Assembly (NCBI GenBank): GCA_034178705.1
Contig: JAXFQY010000119.1
Location: 1-10,153, forward strand
Direction of reading: 5' to 3'
Length of the DNA stretch: 10,153 nt
Source: RUG12395 sp034178705
GTDB lineage: Bacteria; Bacillota; Clostridia; Oscillospirales; CAG-272
The position numbers and the translations under genes are program-made. How positions within the stretch are numbered: the first letter of the stretch is position 1; each line of letters begins with the position of its first letter. Shown in pieces: positions 6,744-10,153 of this stretch. A model generated the notes under the pieces. It saw nothing but the letters and a program-made list of their open reading frames with translations. It was not told the DNA's origin and made no database searches.

Positions 6744-7445
6744 CTATTTCTTCAGTCGTTTATCGCATTTGACGGCAAGTCGCGTACCGATTGTCTGAAA
6801 AAGCTCCACAAGAAGGATCAGGACGATAACGGCAAGCAGCATAACAAGTGTCTTGTAGCGATAATAACCATAATTTATGGCAATAGCGCCAAGTCCGCCG
6901 CCCCCGATGATTCCGCTCATGGCACTGTACCCCAACACGGTTGTAACGGCAATGGTGGCGTTGGAAATCAGAGAGGGAACACATTCCGGGATCATTACCT
7001 TTGTGATGATCTGCCAAGGGGTGGCGCCCATACTCTGTGCCGCTTCGATGATGTTCGGATTCATCTCCCGAAGGCTGCTTTCCACCAGCCGCGCGACAAA
7101 GGGGAATGCGGCGATGGTCAGCGGGACGATCAGCGCAACGGTTCCGACCGTCGTTCCGATAAGAAGGCGGGACAGTGGGAACACAAGAATCATGAGAATC
7201 AGAAAAGGAATGGAACGCAGAAGATTGATCACAACGCCGAGCACACGCATCACCGCGGCAGGAAGCGGAAGCACCCCGTTTTTCTCACCGGCGACAAGCA
7301 GCACGCCGAGCGGAAGACCGATCAAAGTTGCGAGAAAGGTGGAAAGGATTGTAACATAAAAAGTTTCCCATAATGCCAACGGAAACTCATTTGCAAGCAC
7401 GTGCAGTGCTTCTTCAATTGCTTCTGAGGAAAAGATTTTGCTCAT
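6744..7445 (-). CDS. metI: Methionine ABC transporter permease MetI
   Basis: MetI forms the membrane channel of the MetNI-Q importer for L- and D-methionine, as a homodimer. The 233 residues are hydrophobic with about five membrane helices (roughly 25-52, 62-92, 98-120, 158-188, 200-220). The cytoplasmic EAA coupling loop, EAAQSMGATPWQI at 134-146, contacts the ATPase. The start overlaps the metN stop in an ATGA arrangement (7442-7445), and its ribosome binding site AGGAGGT lies inside the last metN codons, 9 nt from the ATG, so translation is coupled. The length is slightly above the E. coli protein (217), mainly through the N-terminus. No odd features are seen. Transport direction and substrate follow from the family and from the metQ-metN context. 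Confidence 0.95.
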   Translation of the reverse strand: MSKIFSSEAIEEALHVLANEFPLALWETFYVTILSTFLATLIGLPLGVLLVAGEKNGVLPLPAAVMRVLGVVINLLRSIPFLILMILVFPLSRLLIGTTVGTVALIVPLTIAAFPFVARLVESSLREMNPNIIEAAQSMGATPWQIITKVMIPECVPSLISNATIAVTTVLGYSAMSGIIGGGGLGAIAINYGYYRYKTLVMLLAVIVLILLVELFQTIGTRLAVKCDKRLKK

Positions 7446-8446
7446 GACTCTCCCACCTCCTCGGTAATAATGTCATCGAGCCCGGAAAGATACTGAACCG
7501 CTGCGTCAAAGTGCTCCGACGGAATACCGAGCAGCATGTTTCCGTACAGTCGCTCACCGATTGTGCGGGTAGAAGCGGAGCAGATGTTTGCCTCAACGCC
7601 GAGCTCAATTGCCATACGGGAAATCAAAGGGGTTGCGGTTGCGCCGGCTCCGTTAAAAACAATACGGAGCAGCCGTTCGCCGTTTTTCGGCGCGGTAACA
7701 GCCTCCTCAGCACCGTCCGGGAAAACAAGTCGTTTCGCTGCCCGGCTTTTCGGAGAGGAAAAAACAGAACCCACTTCTCCCTCCTCAACAACGGTGCCGC
7801 TGTCCAGGATGGCCACACGGTTGCAGATTTCCTCCACAACGCTCATCTGATGTGTAATGATAATAACGGTAATGCCCAAACGCCGGTTGATTTCCCGGAT
7901 CAGCGTAAGGATCGCATGGGTCGTATTCGGGTCAAGGGCACTTGTCGCCTCATCGCAGAGGAGCACGCGGGGCTCTGTTGCCAGCGCACGCGCAATGGCA
8001 ATGCGCTGCTGCTGTCCGCCGGAGAGCTGCGCAGGATAGGCATTCGCTTTATCGGGCAAGCCGACCGTTGCAAGAAGCTCTGCAGCACGGCGCTTCGCCT
8101 CTGCCCGCGGCACACCGGAAAGCTCCAGCGGGAACATAATGTTTTTCAGACAGGTGCGCTGCATCAGCAGATTAAATCCCTGAAAAATCATGGTAACGCT
8201 TCGCCGGGTTTTTCGGAGCTCTTTCTCGGGAAGTGCACCGATATCGACTCCGTCGATCAGCACCTGCCCCTCCGTGGGGCGTTCCAGCATATTGATACAG
8301 CGGACAAGCGTGCTTTTTCCCGCCCCGCTCATACCGATAATGCCGAAAATATCGCCGTCGGCAATTGTGAGGTTTACATCCTTCAGCGCGTCGACGGCAT
8401 TGTCAGCGCCGTGGAAGGTTTTTGAAAGGTGTTTGATCTCAATCAT
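7442..8446 (-). CDS. metN: Methionine ABC transporter ATP-binding protein MetN
   Basis: MetN hydrolyses ATP to drive methionine import through MetI. The 334 residues show Walker A GMSGAGKST 38-46 followed by LVRCINMLERPTEGQV, a MetN hallmark, then Q-loop Gln89, signature LSGGQQQR 141-148, Walker B VLLCDE 161-166 with Glu166, D-loop SALD, and switch His199. The C-terminal 75 or so residues (about 258-334) form the NIL (ACT-like) domain, which in E. coli MetN binds methionine and shuts the transporter down when internal methionine is high (transinhibition). The ribosome binding site is modest (GGAG at 8452-8455). It follows metQ after 57 nt containing a strong hairpin and overlaps metI by 4 nt. 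Nothing is truncated. Confidence 0.97.
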   Translation of the reverse strand: MIEIKHLSKTFHGADNAVDALKDVNLTIADGDIFGIIGMSGAGKSTLVRCINMLERPTEGQVLIDGVDIGALPEKELRKTRRSVTMIFQGFNLLMQRTCLKNIMFPLELSGVPRAEAKRRAAELLATVGLPDKANAYPAQLSGGQQQRIAIARALATEPRVLLCDEATSALDPNTTHAILTLIREINRRLGITVIIITHQMSVVEEICNRVAILDSGTVVEEGEVGSVFSSPKSRAAKRLVFPDGAEEAVTAPKNGERLLRIVFNGAGATATPLISRMAIELGVEANICSASTRTIGERLYGNMLLGIPSEHFDAAVQYLSGLDDIITEEVGES

Positions 8447-8463
8447 GTTGACTCCGCAGACAG

Positions 8464-8493
8464 ACCGAAAGCCCGTCTTTCGACGGGCTCGGT
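8464..8493 (-). promoter_or_regulatory. Intercistronic hairpin between metQ and metN
   Basis: On the minus strand AGCCCGTC-GAAA-GACGGGCT makes an 8-bp GC-rich stem capped by a GNRA-type tetraloop, with an outer ACCG/CGGT helix across a 2-nt bulge. It lies 10 nt after the metQ stop and is followed by TTCGG, not a U-run, so it should not be an efficient terminator. Such hairpins commonly protect the upstream mRNA from 3' exonucleases, giving more binding protein than ATPase and permease. That use here is inference. Confidence 0.6.
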
Positions 8494-8503
8494 ACCGTTT
8501 TGA

Positions 8504-9352
8504 TTATTTAATTGCGTCGAGCGTTTTCTGCTTGCCGCCGTAGATTCCGAGAGGTTCCACATGAATCGAAGCAACAGAAACCAGGTGCGTTCCTTTTTCC
8601 TTGTTGAAGTCCTCAAGATACGGGAGATGCTGGAAGTAGTTCGCGTCAATCTCGCCGCTCTCTACTACATTGTTCGGAATCACGTAGTCGGTATACTCAC
8701 GGATGTCAAGGGTAATGCCCTTTTCTGCAAGAATCTCCTTTGCGACTGCAAGAATTTCGGCATGAGGCGCAGGGGAGGCAGCAACGGTAATCTTTGTGCC
8801 GTTCAGCTTGGTGTAATCAAGGGTACTGTCAAAGCCGTCGCCCGGATTTTCAACAACGGAAACCACGCTTCCTCCATACTGGGAAGTAATGAAATCCGCA
8901 ACCTTTTTCGAAAGCAGAGCCGCCTGAAGGGCTTTGGTTTTATCGCTGTTTTCGTTTCCTTCCTTAACAACCAGAATGTTGGAGTAAGCGGAAGCGGCAC
9001 CCTCCTGTGCCAGAGCGTCTTTTACCGGATTGATCCCGGCAGAAATAGCATAGTTGGAGTTGATAACGGCATAATCGACATCCTGGAGGACACGCGGAAG
9101 CTGGGCGGCTTCGGTTTCCTTAAAGGTGATGTTATGGGGATTCTCAACAATGTCACGGATGGTAGCGGTAATTCCCGCTCCCTCTTTGAGCTTAATGATG
9201 CCGTTCGCTTCCAAAAGAAGCAAAGCGCGGGCCTCGTTTGTGGTATCGTTCGGAATGGCAATGGTAACTCCTTTGTTTCCGCAGGAAGCAAGGGCCAGAA
9301 GCGTCGTCAGAGCGAATGCGGCAATCAGAAGGATGGAAAGAAGCTTTTTCAT
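8504..9352 (-). CDS. metQ: Methionine-binding lipoprotein MetQ/NlpA family, apparently circularly permuted
   Basis: The extracytoplasmic lipoprotein that captures methionine for MetNI. The 282 residues begin with a lipoprotein signal (MKKLLSILLIAAFALTT) ending in lipobox LASC, with Cys24 to be lipidated. The domain order is unusual. In known MetQ proteins the mature chain starts with the PHAEIL/DYVxPN/FQHxPYL half and then passes through KSLDEL into the AIPNDPTN half. Here residues 29-165 match the normally C-terminal half (VTIAIPND at 29-36, EARALLLL 40-47, GIIKLKEG 51-58, AAQLPR 82-87, AVINSNYA 95-102). A linker follows at about 166-187, and residues 188-282 match the normally N-terminal half (PAPHAEIL 194-201, TDYVIPN 221-227, DANYFQHLPYLEDFNKEKG 236-254, ending at KTLDAIK). 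All parts are present once, so the length is about normal. The start has AGGAG at 9361-9365. It comes first in the operon, downstream of an attenuator-like leader. Confidence 0.93.
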   Translation of the reverse strand: MKKLLSILLIAAFALTTLLALASCGNKGVTIAIPNDTTNEARALLLLEANGIIKLKEGAGITATIRDIVENPHNITFKETEAAQLPRVLQDVDYAVINSNYAISAGINPVKDALAQEGAASAYSNILVVKEGNENSDKTKALQAALLSKKVADFITSQYGGSVVSVVENPGDGFDSTLDYTKLNGTKITVAASPAPHAEILAVAKEILAEKGITLDIREYTDYVIPNNVVESGEIDANYFQHLPYLEDFNKEKGTHLVSVASIHVEPLGIYGGKQKTLDAIK

Positions 9353-9547
9353 ATCAGTTTCTCCTATGAAATTATTATTATTGATTCAGTGATTTTGTAT
9401 TTTCATTCTTGCGGATTCCGGTTCACAGAATCCATTATTGAAAAGGGCATTAACCGCGGTGCAGCCGACGTGTGCCGACCCGCCGCTGTCACATTCGCTC
9501 TCTGAGGGAAAGGCTTGCTTTCATTTCATACTCCTTGACATAAAATA
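9353..9547 (-). promoter_or_regulatory. metQ leader downstream of the attenuator
   Basis: About 195 nt of transcribed leader between the terminator hairpin and metQ. From its 5' end it holds a small ORF with its own ribosome binding site (9489-9524), a GC-rich block (9441-9489), a hairpin GGATTC/GAATCC with a 9-nt loop near 9412-9432, then AT-rich DNA and the metQ ribosome binding site. There is no second good promoter and no U-tract terminator. I searched by eye for SAM-I, SMK and T-box signatures and found none complete; a partial cobalamin-riboswitch-like string occurs on the opposite strand. Confidence 0.45.
9489..9524 (-). CDS. Possible second leader ORF, 11 codons
   Basis: The peptide MKASLSLRERM starts at ATG 9522-9524, has AAGGAG (9531-9536) exactly 6 nt upstream, and ends with a Met codon directly before the TGA stop. 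It lies just downstream of the attenuator hairpin, so it is translated only in read-through transcripts. Its terminal Met codon would be a natural stalling point under methionine limitation. Support is limited to the ribosome binding site and position; an 11-codon ORF can arise by chance. Confidence 0.35.
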   Translation of the reverse strand: MKASLSLRERM

Positions 9548-9574
9548 AGGGGAAGCTCCGACGGAGCTTCCCCT
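9548..9574 (-). terminator. Intrinsic terminator (attenuator) in the metQNI leader
   Basis: On the minus strand a perfect 12-bp stem, AGGGGAAGCTCC paired with GGAGCTTCCCCT, encloses a 3-nt loop and runs into the U-rich tail TATTTTATG. It lies 18 nt after the stop of the 27-codon leader ORF and about 130-155 nt after the predicted transcription start, before any structural gene. On the plus strand no T-run follows, so it acts on metQNI transcription only. Its 5' arm plus loop can alternatively pair with the end of the leader ORF (see findings). Confidence 0.8.
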
Positions 9575-9592
9575 GCCTGAAACGGCGACAAA

Positions 9593-9676
9593 TCAGGAAA
9601 GAGCATCGGAAAAAACTGCGCTGTTGTTGCACATGCGCATTCCGCAGAACATATCAAACATAACGCGGTTTTCCAT
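9593..9676 (-). CDS. Met-rich 27-residue leader peptide of the metQNI operon
   Basis: The ORF has AAGGAG at 9684-9689, 7 nt before ATG 9674-9676, and starts about 30 nt after the predicted transcription start, so translation is very plausible. The first 16 residues, MENRVMFDMFCGMRMC, hold five Met and two Cys; the last 11 hold none. Sulfur amino acid codons packed into the first half of a short ORF, followed by an intrinsic terminator and methionine uptake genes, is the architecture of a leader peptide whose translation reads methionine supply. The peptide itself has no recognisable domain, signal or membrane segment and I know no family for it. The alternative is a free-standing microprotein gene with its own promoter and terminator. 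Confidence 0.7.
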   Translation of the reverse strand: MENRVMFDMFCGMRMCNNSAVFSDALS

Positions 9677-9711
9677 GATGCTTCTCCTTCCCGAAATTGA
9701 ATGATGAGGGT

Positions 9712-9740
9712 ATTATACCAGCAAGAATTGCATTTGTCAA
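9712..9740 (-). promoter_or_regulatory. Perfect-consensus sigma-A promoter of the metQNI leader
   Basis: On the minus strand TTGACA (9735-9740) and TATAAT (9712-9717) are separated by exactly 17 bp, matching consensus at all 12 positions. AT-rich sequence upstream (9741-9780) could act as an UP element. The transcription start is expected near 9705, which gives a leader of about 350 nt before metQ. So strong a constitutive promoter makes sense if control is exerted after initiation, by attenuation. Confidence 0.9.
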
Positions 9741-10117
9741 CAGAAAAATGAATTTTTTTCAAGAAAAAATTTCAAAAATAAAACGCCTGTCAGCTCTGAT
9801 CGTGAGCTTTCGGCAGTTTTTCCGATCCAACCGTCGGACTCGGTCCGCTCCAATCCTTCGCTGCTGCAAAAGGATGTCCTGTGCGTCGGATAAAGAATTC
9901 CCGAAACACCGTTTTTCCAAACTCTAACAAAGGCGAGAGGAAAATGTACAATAGGATTCTCTCGGCAACCGAGCCGTGTGTCGATGCCATTTCTGCCATC
10001 CGTTCTGGAGGTCCTGCCGTCACCGCCATACAGCAAGCAGGAACAGGGTTGCTTTTATTATGCTAAGAATCCACTGATATTACAGGATAAGGTAATTTAC
10101 AAAAGGGAGAAACGAAA
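9741..10117. other. Gene-free stretch; probable plus-strand leader of the next gene
   Basis: These 377 bp contain no convincing gene. Position 9741-9780 is AT-rich. Further right on the plus strand there are competing hairpins: CGAGAG (9934-9939) can pair with CTCTCG (9959-9964), or CTCGG (9961-9965) with CCGAG (9969-9973), but not both. A weak AGCAA/TTGCT stem followed by TTTTATTAT lies near 10035-10055. A 40-codon ORF from ATG 9944 overlaps these hairpins but has a poorly spaced ribosome binding site. I find no clear plus-strand promoter. Minus-strand ORFs here lack ribosome binding sites. Confidence 0.4.
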
Positions 10118-10153
10118 ATGAAAAATAACAAAAAATCAAGGATTACCGGGTTG
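10118..10153 (+). CDS. Start of an unidentified gene (window edge)
   Basis: ATG at 10118 has AAGGGAG (10103-10109) 8 nt upstream. The 12 visible residues, MKNNKKSRITGL, are strongly basic and end in the first hydrophobic residues, like the n-region of a secretory or lipoprotein signal peptide. The fragment is too short to assign a function. It is divergent from metQNI and separated from the metQ promoter by about 380 bp. Confidence 0.6.
   Translation, partial: MKNNKKSRITGL

Noticed and set aside
6681..7373. A 230-codon plus-strand frame opposite metI
   Set aside because: Its composition is low-complexity and polar (Gln, His, Lys rich) and mirrors the hydrophobic metI reading frame; no ribosome binding site.
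9353..9600. SAM-I riboswitch or Met T-box in the metQ leader
   Set aside because: The leader has CAGAGAGC and GCACCGCGG strings faintly like T-box pieces, but no UGGN bulge, stem I or following terminator, and none of the SAM-I core (GAGGGA, GGCAACC) is present.
9737..10036. A 99-codon minus-strand frame upstream of the metQ promoter
   Set aside because: No ribosome binding site, no recognisable protein features, and it runs into the AT-rich promoter region.
9930..10040. SAM-I or M-box (Mg) riboswitch on the plus strand, suggested by CGGCAACC and GCCATACAG
   Set aside because: Only isolated short strings match; the remaining conserved core of either class is absent.
9944..10066. A 40-codon plus-strand ORF beginning MYNRILSATEPC
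   Set aside because: The GAGAGG before it is only 3 nt from the ATG and lies within a hairpin; composition is not distinctive and it is not near-coupled to the next gene.

Overview
The window reads as a chromosomal segment of an uncultured or gut-type member of the Clostridia (Bacillota), possibly near the Oscillospiraceae. The reasons are a classic str operon, strong AGGAGG-type ribosome binding sites, sigma-A promoters of the TTGACA-17-TATAAT type, a 137-residue Firmicute-form S12, and moderate GC with AT-rich intergenic DNA. The genus cannot be fixed from the sequence alone.

Layout. From 1 to about 3400, on the minus strand, lies the str operon in the order rpsL, rpsG, fusA, tuf (tuf cut by the window edge). 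It is driven by a near-consensus promoter at 3371-3399, and the rpsL leader carries a hairpin. Divergent from it, on the plus strand, is a single 883-residue MacB-like ABC exporter (3483-6134) with fused ATPase and FtsX-type permease and a very large extracellular domain. A 44-bp perfect inverted repeat (6192-6235) is a terminator shared by convergent transcription. The rest of the minus strand is a methionine-uptake operon in the order metQ, metN, metI, followed by a small protein resembling the DUF6864 family. At the right edge a new plus-strand gene begins (12 codons visible).

Two points deserve most attention. First, the MetQ lipoprotein appears circularly permuted: the half that normally ends the protein (starting near the IPND..N motif) comes directly after the lipobox, and the half that normally begins it (PHAEIL, the FQH-PYL segment) is at the C-terminus. 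Second, the metQNI leader has a perfect-consensus promoter, a well-placed ribosome binding site, a 27-codon ORF with five Met codons and two Cys codons in its first 16 positions, and then a 12-bp intrinsic terminator. By eye the transcript can form the alternative pairings (1:2, 2:3, 3:4) expected of a trp-type attenuator. I recognise no SAM riboswitch or Met T-box, so this is a candidate leader-peptide attenuator that senses methionine supply.

Together the right half reads as a methionine-responsive unit: the leader would sense Met-tRNA supply, MetQ captures methionine at the membrane, MetI forms the channel and MetN powers it, with a NIL domain for feedback. All pairings and family assignments were read by eye and were not computed.
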